Position numbers and translations under genes: made by a program
NCBI GenBank assembly: GCA_946481135.1
Contig: CAMLMQ010000003.1
Span: forward strand, 1 to 44,778
Length of the DNA: 44,778 bases
Direction: 5' to 3'
Source of the DNA: an uncultured Microbacteriaceae bacterium
GTDB taxonomy: Bacteria > Actinomycetota > Actinomycetes > Actinomycetales > Microbacteriaceae
Part shown: positions 23,877 to 30,889 of the stretch, piece by piece
Position numbering within the stretch: position 1 is the first letter of the stretch
How the letters are laid out: each line of letters opens with the position of its first letter
Notes under the pieces: generated by a model
Seen by the model: only the letters and a program-made list of their open reading frames with translations
Database searches by the model: none
What the model was told of the DNA's origin: nothing

Positions 23877-24752
23877 CTAGAGCCCGAGAAGTCGGAGGGC
23901 GTTGGCCTTGAGGATCTTCGGCCGCACCTCGTCCTTGGTGTCGAGGGCGGCGAAGTCGCTCATCCACCGGTCGGGGGTGAGCAGGGGGAAGTCGGAGCCG
24001 AACAGCACGCGGTCCTGCAGGTAGGAGCCGAACGCGCGCACGAGCTGCGGGGGGAAGTACTTCGGCGACCAGCCCGAGAGGTCGATCCACGCACCCGGCT
24101 TGTGGGTCGCGATCGAGAGCTGTTCCTCGACCCACGGCACCGCGGGGTGCGCGAACACGACCTGCAGAGTGGGATTCTCGGCGAGGACGTCGTCGAGCAG
24201 CATCGGGTCGGAATACCGCAGCTTGAAGCCGTAGCCGCCCGGCATCCCGGCGCCGATGCCCGTCTGGCCGGAGTGCACGACGACGGGGAGGCCGAGTTCG
24301 GCGAGCGCCGCCCACAGGGGCCGGTGCGTGTCGGCGCTCGGGTCGAAGCCCTGCACGGTCGGGTGGAGCTTGAAGCCGCGCACGCCGTGGTCGACCGCGA
24401 GTTCGCGCGCGAGGTCGATCGCCGCGGGTCCGGTGAGCGGGTCGATCGAGCCGAACGGGATGAGCACATCCGCGTGGTCGGCTGCCTGCGCGGCGATCTC
24501 GGCACTCGGGATGGGCTCGTGCCCGAGGTTGGTGCGGGCGTCGACCGTGAAGACGACGGCGGCCATCGAACGCTCGCGGTAGTACCCGGCGATGCTCGCG
24601 AGGTCGGGGCGGGCGATGTCGGCCTTGAAGTAGTGACTCGCAGCCTCGGCGAGCGCGGGCGGCAGCGAGGGACGCCCGTCGGCGCCGACCTCGATGTGCA
24701 CGTGCATGTCGAGGGCGACGAGCGCCTCGACGTCGAGTTGCGGGCGGTACAT
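23877..24752 (-). CDS. Amidohydrolase family 2 protein (ACMSD-like decarboxylase/hydrolase)
   Basis: The product is 291 residues from the ATG at 24750-24752. It has the TIM-barrel metal motifs of amidohydrolase-2: LDMHVHI near the N-terminus (His17 and His19), VRGFKLHPTVQGFDP, LPVVVHSGQTG, VVFAHPAVPW and the terminal Asp in VLFGSDFPLLTP. Relatives decarboxylate aromatic acids (aminocarboxymuconate semialdehyde, gamma-resorcylate) or open lactone rings. Length and motif order are normal. It is 8 bases after the SDR stop and 12 bases before the MaoC start, so it is part of the same mRNA. The combination with CoA enzymes suggests lactone or aromatic-acid breakdown; this is inference. Confidence 0.9.
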   Translation of the reverse strand: MYRPQLDVEALVALDMHVHIEVGADGRPSLPPALAEAASHYFKADIARPDLASIAGYYRERSMAAVVFTVDARTNLGHEPIPSAEIAAQAADHADVLIPFGSIDPLTGPAAIDLARELAVDHGVRGFKLHPTVQGFDPSADTHRPLWAALAELGLPVVVHSGQTGIGAGMPGGYGFKLRYSDPMLLDDVLAENPTLQVVFAHPAVPWVEEQLSIATHKPGAWIDLSGWSPKYFPPQLVRAFGSYLQDRVLFGSDFPLLTPDRWMSDFAALDTKDEVRPKILKANALRLLGL

Positions 24753-24760
24753 CGGGCGGC

Positions 24761-25702
24761 TCAGGCCTCGCGCGGCGTGCGGTCGAGCTCGGGCGGAAGC
24801 GCCGGGAACGGCGCCTCGCCGACCGACTGCAGGTTCGCGGCGATCTCGTCGGCGAGCTCGTCCTGGATCGCGTCGGCGCTCCAGCCGCCGTCGTGGAAGA
24901 ACGACGCCGCGACCTCGGGGTGCTTCCACACCTGCAGACGGTCGCCGCCTGCGCCGATCACCTGGCCGCTCACGCCGGCCGCCTCGTCGGAGGCGAGCCA
25001 GACGACGAGCCCCGCGACGTCGTCGGCGGTGCCGAAGCCGAGGTCGTGGCGGAAGAAGGCGGGCATCGGCTCGCCCTTCTCGTCGGCCTCGACGGCGGCG
25101 GCGAAGTACGGGATGGTCTTCGTCATCGCGGTCGCGGCGACCGGAACGACGGCGTTGGCGGTGACGCCGGCCTTCTTCATCTCGATCGCCCACGTGCGGA
25201 TCATGCCGACGATGCCGGCCTTCGCGGCGGCGTAGTTGGTCTGGCCGAAGTTGCCGCGCTGACCGGTGGGCGAGCCGATCGCGATGATGCGGCCGGGCTT
25301 CTCGTTCTCCTTGAAGTGCGCGAACGCGGCGCGGGCGCACGTGAAGGTGCCGCGCAGGTGCACGCCGATGACGGCGTCGAAGTCGTCGTCGCTCATCTTG
25401 AGGAACGACTTGTCGCGCAGGATGCCCGCGTTGTTGACGAGGATGTCGAGCCCGCCGAGTTCGTTCACGGCGGCGTCGACGAGCTGCTGGGCGACCTCGG
25501 AGGTGCCCACCGGGGCGACGACGGCGGTCGCACGTCCTCCCTCGGCCTCGATGCGGCTCACGGTCGCCTGCGCCGCCTCGGCCGAGACGTCGTTGACGAC
25601 GACGGCGGCTCCGGCGCGGGCGAGCCCGAGGGCGTACGCGGCGCCGAGGCCGGCTCCGCTCCCGGTGACGATCGCGACCTTGCCGGCGAGCGAGATGACC
25701 AT
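24761..25702 (-). CDS. Short-chain dehydrogenase/reductase
   Basis: The product is 313 residues from the ATG at 25700-25702, which has a GGAG ribosome-binding site; an upstream in-frame start has none. Classical SDR motifs are present: cofactor loop TGSGAGLG (12-19), NNAG (89-92), catalytic Ser143 in IAIGSPTG, Tyr156 and Lys160 in TNYAAAKAG. Acidic NDVSAEA after the second strand favours NAD over NADP. The C-terminus carries an extra 60 residues (VWKHPEVAASFFHDGGW) as in 3-hydroxyacyl-CoA dehydrogenase-like SDRs related to the multifunctional beta-oxidation proteins. It is the first gene of the leftward operon and is divergent from the MarR gene. Confidence 0.93.
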   Translation of the reverse strand: MVISLAGKVAIVTGSGAGLGAAYALGLARAGAAVVVNDVSAEAAQATVSRIEAEGGRATAVVAPVGTSEVAQQLVDAAVNELGGLDILVNNAGILRDKSFLKMSDDDFDAVIGVHLRGTFTCARAAFAHFKENEKPGRIIAIGSPTGQRGNFGQTNYAAAKAGIVGMIRTWAIEMKKAGVTANAVVPVAATAMTKTIPYFAAAVEADEKGEPMPAFFRHDLGFGTADDVAGLVVWLASDEAAGVSGQVIGAGGDRLQVWKHPEVAASFFHDGGWSADAIQDELADEIAANLQSVGEAPFPALPPELDRTPREA

Positions 25703-25752
25703 GCGTGCTCCTTTGCGTGCGGTGCCCGGAGGCGAGTACACGGGCACTTTAT

Positions 25753-25763
25753 CAGGTTTCCTG
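25753..25763. promoter_or_regulatory. Candidate operator between the SDR operon and MarR gene (site 1)
   Basis: CAGG-TTT-CCTG is a perfect inverted repeat, extended imperfectly to TTATCAGG/CCTGGCAA. It lies in the 114-base divergent gap, about 50 bases upstream of the SDR start and 54 bases from the MarR start, where a regulator could govern both directions. Either the MarR- or the PaaX-family protein encoded next door is a plausible ligand-dependent binder. Observation of the repeat is direct; the binding protein is inferred. Confidence 0.45.
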
Positions 25764-25780
25764 GCAAGCGATCTCAAGCA

Positions 25781-25793
25781 CCTTTATATAAGG
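25781..25793. promoter_or_regulatory. Candidate operator over the MarR promoter (site 2)
   Basis: CCTTTATATAAGG is a palindrome apart from one extra T, and is the most AT-rich stretch in this gap. It covers the -35 position for a CATACT -10 element at 25805-25810, whose spacing puts the transcript start on the G of the MarR GTG. A regulator bound here would shut off its own gene, as is common for the MarR family. No Shine-Dalgarno is seen before that GTG. Confidence 0.45.
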
Positions 25794-25816
25794 AGCGGGT
25801 CTGGCATACTCACCGC

Positions 25817-26284
25817 GTGAGCACGGAGATCCCGACGCCGCTTCTCTACCTCGTCAAGCGGGTCGAGCTCGCCGTGCGCAAGAACCTCGACGCCGTGCTC
25901 GAACGCCACGGGCTCACGACGATCCAGTACACGGCGCTCACCTCGCTCGCCCGGCATCCCGGCATGACCGCCGCGGAACTCGCGCGCCACTCGTTCGTGG
26001 CCCCGCAGACGATGGCGCAACTCGTGGGCACGCTGGAAGACCGGGGCTGGATCGATCGCGGACCCGACCCGACATCCCGTCGTCGCCACCTGCTCGACCT
26101 CACGGCGGCCGGGCGCACCCTGCTCGCCGACCTGCGCGCCCCGGTCGCCGAGGTCGAGCAGCGCATGGTCGCGGGTCTCGGAGACGACGAACTGGCGGTC
26201 GTACGCAGCGCGCTGCGCTCCTTCGGCGAGGCGCTCGAGCCGTCGCGTCCGGTCGCGGTCCGCACCGACGGGATCGTGCGATGA
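25817..26284 (+). CDS. MarR family transcriptional regulator
   Basis: The product is 155 residues from the GTG at 25817. It has the winged-helix core: VLERHGLTTIQYTALTSLAR, a recognition region AELARHSFVAPQTMAQLVGT, and the wing LEDRGWIDRGPDPTSRRRHL. Length is typical for a MarR dimer. The start appears leaderless: CATACT ends 6 bases before the GTG and no ribosome-binding site is present. Its stop overlaps the ATG of the PaaX-family gene (ATGA), coupling the two regulators. It is divergent from the SDR-amidohydrolase-MaoC-ligase operon, the most likely target. Ligands of the family are often aromatic acids or CoA thioesters. Confidence 0.9.
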   Translation: MSTEIPTPLLYLVKRVELAVRKNLDAVLERHGLTTIQYTALTSLARHPGMTAAELARHSFVAPQTMAQLVGTLEDRGWIDRGPDPTSRRRHLLDLTAAGRTLLADLRAPVAEVEQRMVAGLGDDELAVVRSALRSFGEALEPSRPVAVRTDGIVR

Positions 26285-27240
26285 CGGCGCTGCTCCGCGG
26301 CGACCGTCGCCCTGCGGCCCGCCCGGCACGCCGCAACGAACGCGACGACGCGCTCCCCCGCACCCGGCAGGGATCCCCCTCGAGCCTGCTGCTCACGCTG
26401 TTCGGCGACTACTGGTTCGAACGCCCCGAACCCCTGCCGTCCGCCGCGATCGTGCCGCTGCTCGGCGACTTCGGCGTCTCGGAGGCCGCCGCCCGCGCCG
26501 CCCTCAGCCGCATGGTCAAGCACCGCCTGCTGCTGCCCTCGCGCGCGGGGCGCAACACCGGCTACCGCCTCACCGGGCGCACCGTGGCGGTGCTGCGCGA
26601 CGGCCTCGCACGGATGGTCGCGTTCCGCGGCGACGAGCGCGCCTGGGACGGCGAGTGGCGCATCCTCGTGATCGACGACGCGCGGCTCAGCCGCTCCCTG
26701 CGCGACGCCGTGCGCTCCCGCATGGAGTGGCTCGGCTTCGCCCAACTGCTCGACGGCATCTGGCTCTCCCCGTGGGAGCGTCACGTGCCGGCTCTCGACG
26801 AGCTCGGCTCGCTCGGCGTCGTCGACGTGACCACCCTCACGGCGCGCGTGCCTCCGGGTGTCCCCGGCGGACGCCGCCCCGAGGAGGCGTGGGACCTCGT
26901 CGAGATCGACGCCCAGTACCGTCGCTTCGTCGCCGAGACGGCGCGCCTGTGGGAGGCGCTCGACGCGGGGGCGCTCGAGCCCGCGGACGCCCTCGTGGCC
27001 CGCACGAAGCTCACCGACGAGTGGCTCGCGCTCACCCACTCCGACCCCGATCTCCCCGCGGGGCTCTTGCCCCCCGACTGGCCCCGCACCCAGGCGCGCG
27101 CGATGTTCGTCGAGATCCACGAGACCCTCGGTGCCCTCGCCACCGAGCGGGTCATGGAGGCGCTGCGGGCGATCGATCCGACGCTCGCCGACCTCGTGGT
27201 GCACCGGTCGCTGCGCGACCTCCCCGCGACTCGAGATTGA
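26281..27240 (+). CDS. PaaX family transcriptional regulator
   Basis: The product is 319 residues; ATG overlaps the MarR stop. After a basic unstructured N-terminus of about 35 residues it has the PaaX N-terminal HTH (SLLLTLFGDYWFERPEP, VSEAAARAALSRMVKHRLLL, GRNTGYRLTGRTVAVLRDG), a central Cas2-like domain beginning WDGEWRILVIDDARLSRSLR with a MEWLGFAQLLDGIWLSPW stretch, and the C-terminal PaaX domain (WEALDAGALEPADALVARTK). Family members repress phenylacetate-type pathways and are released by aryl-CoA thioesters. Together with MarR it sits between a CoA-thioester operon and a NitT/TauT importer, both possible targets. Confidence 0.9.
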   Translation: MTALLRGDRRPAARPARRNERDDALPRTRQGSPSSLLLTLFGDYWFERPEPLPSAAIVPLLGDFGVSEAAARAALSRMVKHRLLLPSRAGRNTGYRLTGRTVAVLRDGLARMVAFRGDERAWDGEWRILVIDDARLSRSLRDAVRSRMEWLGFAQLLDGIWLSPWERHVPALDELGSLGVVDVTTLTARVPPGVPGGRRPEEAWDLVEIDAQYRRFVAETARLWEALDAGALEPADALVARTKLTDEWLALTHSDPDLPAGLLPPDWPRTQARAMFVEIHETLGALATERVMEALRAIDPTLADLVVHRSLRDLPATRD

Positions 27241-27287
27241 CATTCATGACATTCGTGGCGCAGATTGGTCCCGCCAGTGTCATGAAT
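27237..27287. promoter_or_regulatory. Large inverted repeat overlapping a putative promoter before the importer operon
   Basis: ATTCATGACA (27242-27251) is exactly repeated in inverse as TGTCATGAAT (27278-27287); an inner pair TGGCG (27256-27260) and CGCCA (27272-27276) makes the structure longer. A TTGACA hexamer at 27237-27242 overlaps the left arm and a weak CAGATT -10 follows at 27261-27266. The eight-base word TGACATTC also occurs twice in tandem at the left arm. It lies directly after the PaaX stop and 86 bases before the solute-binding protein start. No T-run follows, so an operator is favoured over a terminator. Confidence 0.5.
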
Positions 27288-27372
27288 CCGACGTGACATC
27301 CGCCGCGCGCGGAGGGTGCTTCGTCGGAGGATCCCACCACCACACTTCGAAGAAGAAGAAAGGTCCTGCACC

Positions 27373-28344
27373 ATGAAGCGTCGCGCATTCCTCGGCGGTG
27401 TCGCCCTCGCGGCCGCCGTCGCCCTCGTCGGCTGCACCGACTCCGGAGCCGCCCCCGACCCCACCGATGCCGGCCCCGGCGAGACCTACACGGTCCGCGT
27501 CGCGGCCCTCCCGATCGCCGAGACGGGCGCCATCTGGGCCGCCCAGGAGGCCGGGATCTTCGAGGAGTACGGCATCGAGCTTGAGATCCTCCCCGCCCAG
27601 GGCGGCGCGCAGGCGATCCCGGCGCTCGTCGCCGGCGACATCGACTTCGCGATCGGTCAGCCGATGGGTCCGTTCCGCGCCGCCCTCGGCGGCGAGGACG
27701 TGCGCATCCTCGGCAACTACGCCAACAGCCTCGCGAGCGGTGAGGACGTCAACTCGGTCGTCGCGAGCGCCGCGAGCGGCATCACGACGTGGGCCGATCT
27801 CTCGGGCAAGACCGTCGCCGTCAACAGCCTCGGCGCGGCCGGTGACCTGACCATCCGGGCGGCCGTCGAGGCCGACGGCGGCGACCCCGACTCGATCGAG
27901 TTCGTCGCGGTCGGCTTCCCCGACGTGCCCGCGCAGATCGAGGCCGGCGCGATCGACGCCGCCTGGGCCCCGGACCCGTTCCGCGGCATGGTCGTCGGCG
28001 CCGGCGGCACCGACCTCGGCGGCCCCTACCAGCAGGCCGTCCCCGGCCTGACGGTGCTCACCAACATCACGCTGCAGCGCGTGATCGACGAGCAGCCCGA
28101 GATGGTCGAGGCGTGGACCGAGGCTCTCGCCGCCGCGCTCGAGTTCGCCGCGTCGAACGAGGATGCCGTGCGCGCCGCGATCGCGACCAACCTCGACATC
28201 CCCGAGGAGGCCGCGGCCGGCATCGTGCTGCCCGAGTTCACTGCCGACCTGAGCAACGCGGGTCTGGAGGAGCTCGTCGCCCTCGCGATGGAGTACGGCT
28301 ACTTCGACGCCGAGCCCGACCTGGGCACGATCGTCGTCCAGTAG
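27373..28344 (+). CDS. NitT/TauT family ABC transporter substrate-binding lipoprotein
   Basis: The product is 323 residues from the ATG at 27373, after an A/G-rich AGAAGAAAGG ribosome-binding site. MKRRAFLGGVALAAAVALVG ends at the lipobox Cys. The mature protein has NMT1/SsuA-like structure: VRVAALPIAETGAIWAAQEA, LEILPAQGGAQAIPALVAGD, ITTWADLSGKTVAVNSLGAA and AQIEAGAIDAAWAPDPF. Substrates of the family include nitrate, taurine, sulfonates, thiamine precursors and aromatic carboxylates. Two permease genes and an ATPase follow in the same direction. Position beside PaaX/MarR regulators makes an aromatic or alkyl acid more likely than nitrate, by inference. Confidence 0.92.
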   Translation: MKRRAFLGGVALAAAVALVGCTDSGAAPDPTDAGPGETYTVRVAALPIAETGAIWAAQEAGIFEEYGIELEILPAQGGAQAIPALVAGDIDFAIGQPMGPFRAALGGEDVRILGNYANSLASGEDVNSVVASAASGITTWADLSGKTVAVNSLGAAGDLTIRAAVEADGGDPDSIEFVAVGFPDVPAQIEAGAIDAAWAPDPFRGMVVGAGGTDLGGPYQQAVPGLTVLTNITLQRVIDEQPEMVEAWTEALAAALEFAASNEDAVRAAIATNLDIPEEAAAGIVLPEFTADLSNAGLEELVALAMEYGYFDAEPDLGTIVVQ

Positions 28345-28355
28345 GTGACACCCGA

Positions 28356-28391
28356 CCGGTGGTCCGGGGTCGCGAGACCCCGGACCACCGG
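28356..28391 (+). terminator. Strong intercistronic hairpin between binding protein and permease
   Basis: CCGGTGGTCCGGGGTC (28356-28371) pairs perfectly with 28376-28391 over 16 bases, closing a GCGA loop of the stable GNRA class. It begins 12 bases after the binding-protein stop. No U-tract follows, so it may act as a partial terminator and as a 3' stabiliser, raising binding-protein levels above those of the permeases, as is common in ABC operons. Confidence 0.75.
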
Positions 28392-28459
28392 CGTGAGTGG
28401 CGCACAATGAGAGTGTTCGACGAGACAGGCGCCGACGGCGGCGCCGGAGGATCCGTGCG

Positions 28460-29239
28460 ATGAGGCGACGACTGCAGCCCCTGCTGCTCGGCGTGGCGGG
28501 CATTCTGGCCTTCCTCGCGCTGTGGCAGCTCGCTCCCACCGTCGGGTGGGTCAACGCGCGCTACGTGCCGCCCGCGAGCGACGTGCTCGCCTCCCTCGGG
28601 CGGTTCGCGCTCGACCTGCACTACTGGCGCACGATCGGCGCGACGCTCACCACGTGGGCGATCGGCCTCGCGATCGCCGGCGTGCTCGCCCTCGTGCTCG
28701 GAACCGTGATCGGGATGGTGCCTTTCCTGCGTCGCTACACCCGGTCGACGGTCGAGTTCCTGCGTCCCATCCCGTCGGTCGCGATCATCCCGCTCGCGAT
28801 CCTCATGTTCGGCCTCGACCGCGACGCCTCGCTCGTCATCGTGGTCTTCGCGACGTTCTGGCAGATCTTCATCCAGGTGCTCTACGGCGTCGCCGACGTC
28901 GACCCGGTCGCGCGTGACACCCAGCGCAGCTTCGGCATCTCGACGCTCGACCGGTTCCGCCACCTCGTGCTGCCGACCGCGCTGCCGTACATCATGACGG
29001 GCATCCGGCTCGGGGCCACCGTCGCGCTCATCCTCACCGTCACGGGTGAGCTCATCATCGGCGCGGAGGGCATCGGGCGCCTCCTCACGCAGCGCGCCAC
29101 GGCCGCCGACTACGCGGGGGTCTTCGCGCTCGTCGTGACCGCCGGCATCCTCGCGCTCCTCATCAACCTGATCGTGCGGCTCGTCGAGCGGCGCGTGCTC
29201 TCGTGGCACCAGTCGGTGCGGGCGGAGGTGGTCCTGTGA
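28460..29239 (+). CDS. NitT/TauT-type ABC transporter permease, subunit 1
   Basis: The product is 259 residues from the ATG at 28460. Six hydrophobic segments are seen, beginning LLLGVAGILAFLALWQLA, and the BPD-type EAA loop lies in VDPVARDTQRSFGISTLDRF with the following HLVLPTALPYIMTGIRLG. This is the SsuC/TauC-like arrangement (PIPSVAIIPLAILMFG). It forms half of the membrane channel. The next gene's GTG overlaps its stop (29236-29239), so translation is coupled. An upstream in-frame Arg-rich extension exists but has no good start. Confidence 0.92.
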   Translation: MRRRLQPLLLGVAGILAFLALWQLAPTVGWVNARYVPPASDVLASLGRFALDLHYWRTIGATLTTWAIGLAIAGVLALVLGTVIGMVPFLRRYTRSTVEFLRPIPSVAIIPLAILMFGLDRDASLVIVVFATFWQIFIQVLYGVADVDPVARDTQRSFGISTLDRFRHLVLPTALPYIMTGIRLGATVALILTVTGELIIGAEGIGRLLTQRATAADYAGVFALVVTAGILALLINLIVRLVERRVLSWHQSVRAEVVL

Positions 29240-30063
29240 GCGCCCCCGCGGCGACCCGTCGGATGATGCCGGCCGGCGCCTCCCGCCGTCTGCCGAGGTG
29301 GCTCGACAAGCTGCTCGAAGCGATCGGGCTGCCCCTGCTGCTGCTCGGGGCCTGGGCGCTCTCGGCGCTCGTGTCGCCCAACCGCTACTTCCCGGCCCCG
29401 TGGCGCATCGCCGAGGCGTTCGTCGACACGTGGGTGGGCGACTCGTTCTTCGTCGACGTGCTGCCGAGCATCGGACGCCTGCTCGCGGGCCTCGCGCTCG
29501 CGATCGTGATCGGCATCGCGGTCGGGGTGCTCATCGGATCGGTGCGGTGGCTGCGGCAGTTCGTCGAGCCCGTGTTCGAGTTCTTCCGCGCCGTGCCGCC
29601 GCCGATGCTCGTGCCGCTGCTCACCCTCATCATGGGCATCGGCGACACGTCGAAGATCGTCGTGATCGTCGCCGGATCGATCTGGCCGATCCTGCTCAAC
29701 ACCGTCGAGGGCGTGCGCGCCGTCGACAGCGTGCAGCGCGAGACAGCGACGTCGTATCAACTCTCGCCCGCGCAGCGCGTGCGGTTCATCACCCTGCCGA
29801 GCGCCGCCCCGCAGATCATGGCCGGCATCCGCCAGGCGCTCTCGATCGGCATCATCCTCATGGTGATCTCGGAGATGATCAACTCGAGTTCGGGGCTCGG
29901 CTACCGCATCGTGTTCTTCCAGCAGAACTTCATGATCCCCGAGATGTGGAGCGGAATCATCCTGCTCGGGCTTCTCGGCATCGCGCTCGCGGTGCTGTTC
30001 CAGATCGCCGAGCACTTCGTGCTCGGGTGGTACCGCGGCCTGAAGGAGACCGAACGTGCCTGA
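29236..30063 (+). CDS. NitT/TauT-type ABC transporter permease, subunit 2
   Basis: The product is 275 residues; GTG overlaps the first permease stop. It has a cytoplasmic basic start (RRMMPAGASRRLPRW) and six helices, with FRAVPPPMLVPLLTLIMGIG and the EAA-type loop ETATSYQLSPAQRVRFITLP followed by SAAPQIMAGIRQALSIGI. It is homologous to but clearly distinct from subunit 1, so the importer probably uses a heterodimeric channel, whereas many NitT/TauT systems use one permease gene. The ATPase start lies 8 bases inside its 3' end. Confidence 0.92.
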   Translation: MSAPAATRRMMPAGASRRLPRWLDKLLEAIGLPLLLLGAWALSALVSPNRYFPAPWRIAEAFVDTWVGDSFFVDVLPSIGRLLAGLALAIVIGIAVGVLIGSVRWLRQFVEPVFEFFRAVPPPMLVPLLTLIMGIGDTSKIVVIVAGSIWPILLNTVEGVRAVDSVQRETATSYQLSPAQRVRFITLPSAAPQIMAGIRQALSIGIILMVISEMINSSSGLGYRIVFFQQNFMIPEMWSGIILLGLLGIALAVLFQIAEHFVLGWYRGLKETERA

Positions 30064-30850
30064 GAACACCCCCGCCCCCCAGCTGCTGCGCGTCGAGGGG
30101 CTGCACAAGTCCTACGGCGACTTCGAGGCGCTGCGCGACATCACCTTCACGGCGAAGCAGGGCGAGCTCGTCTGCATCGTCGGCCCGTCGGGCTGCGGCA
30201 AGACGACGCTGCTCAAGTGCATCGCGGGCCTGCTCGCGCCGTCGGGCGGCACGGTCGAACTCGACGGCGTGCCCGTCACGGCGCCGCCGAAGAAGATGGC
30301 GGTCGTCTTCCAGGAGTACGGCCGCAGCCTCATGCCGTGGATGACGGTGCGCCGTAACGTCGAGCTGCCGCTGCTGCGCACGACCTCGAAGGAGGAGCGC
30401 CGGAGCCGGGTCGACGAAGCCCTCGACGCCGTCGGCCTCGGCGCGGCGGGCGACAAGTTCCCGTGGCAGCTCTCGGGCGGCATGCAGCAGCGCGTCGCGA
30501 TCGCCCGCGCGATGGCCTACGGCCCCGAGGTGCTCATCATGGACGAGCCCTTCGCCGCCGTCGACGCGCAGACCCGCGCCGACCTCGAAGACCTCGTGCG
30601 CGACATCTGGAAGCGCTTCGGCGTCACCGTGCTGTTCGTCACCCACGACATCGACGAGTCGGTCTACCTCGGCGAGCGCGTCGTCGTGCTCTCGATGTCG
30701 CCGACCGTCGTGCAGGAGGACCTCACGATCGACCTCCCCGCCGAGCGCGACCAGCTCGACACCCGCGCGCTGCCGAGGTTCACCGAGCTGCGCACCCACG
30801 TGTATGAGCAGATCCAGCGCGCGAAGCGCGAGGCCGGCACCGCCGCCTGA
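30056..30850 (+). CDS. NitT/TauT-type ABC transporter ATP-binding protein
   Basis: The product is 264 residues from a GTG inside the previous gene. Complete nucleotide-binding motifs: Walker A GPSGCGKTTLL, Q-loop FQEYGRSLMPWMTV, signature LSGGMQQRVAIARAM, Walker B VLIMDEPFAAVDAQTRADL and H-loop VLFVTHDIDESVYL. The text matches SsuB/TauB/NrtD-type ATPases of about 260 residues. It energises import by the two permeases upstream. It is the last gene of the operon; a short GC hairpin (GCGGCC at 30851-30856 with GGCCGC at 30870-30875) follows the stop and may be a weak terminator against the convergent hipA gene. Confidence 0.94.
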   Translation: MPENTPAPQLLRVEGLHKSYGDFEALRDITFTAKQGELVCIVGPSGCGKTTLLKCIAGLLAPSGGTVELDGVPVTAPPKKMAVVFQEYGRSLMPWMTVRRNVELPLLRTTSKEERRSRVDEALDAVGLGAAGDKFPWQLSGGMQQRVAIARAMAYGPEVLIMDEPFAAVDAQTRADLEDLVRDIWKRFGVTVLFVTHDIDESVYLGERVVVLSMSPTVVQEDLTIDLPAERDQLDTRALPRFTELRTHVYEQIQRAKREAGTAA

Positions 30851-30889
30851 GCGGCCCGGCACCGCGCGCGGCCGCAGGGCCCGAGTCGG

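Noticed and set aside
30851..30889. Bidirectional terminator between importer ATPase and hipA
   Set aside because: Only a 6-base GC arm pair with a 13-base loop is present; too weak to list as a separate feature.
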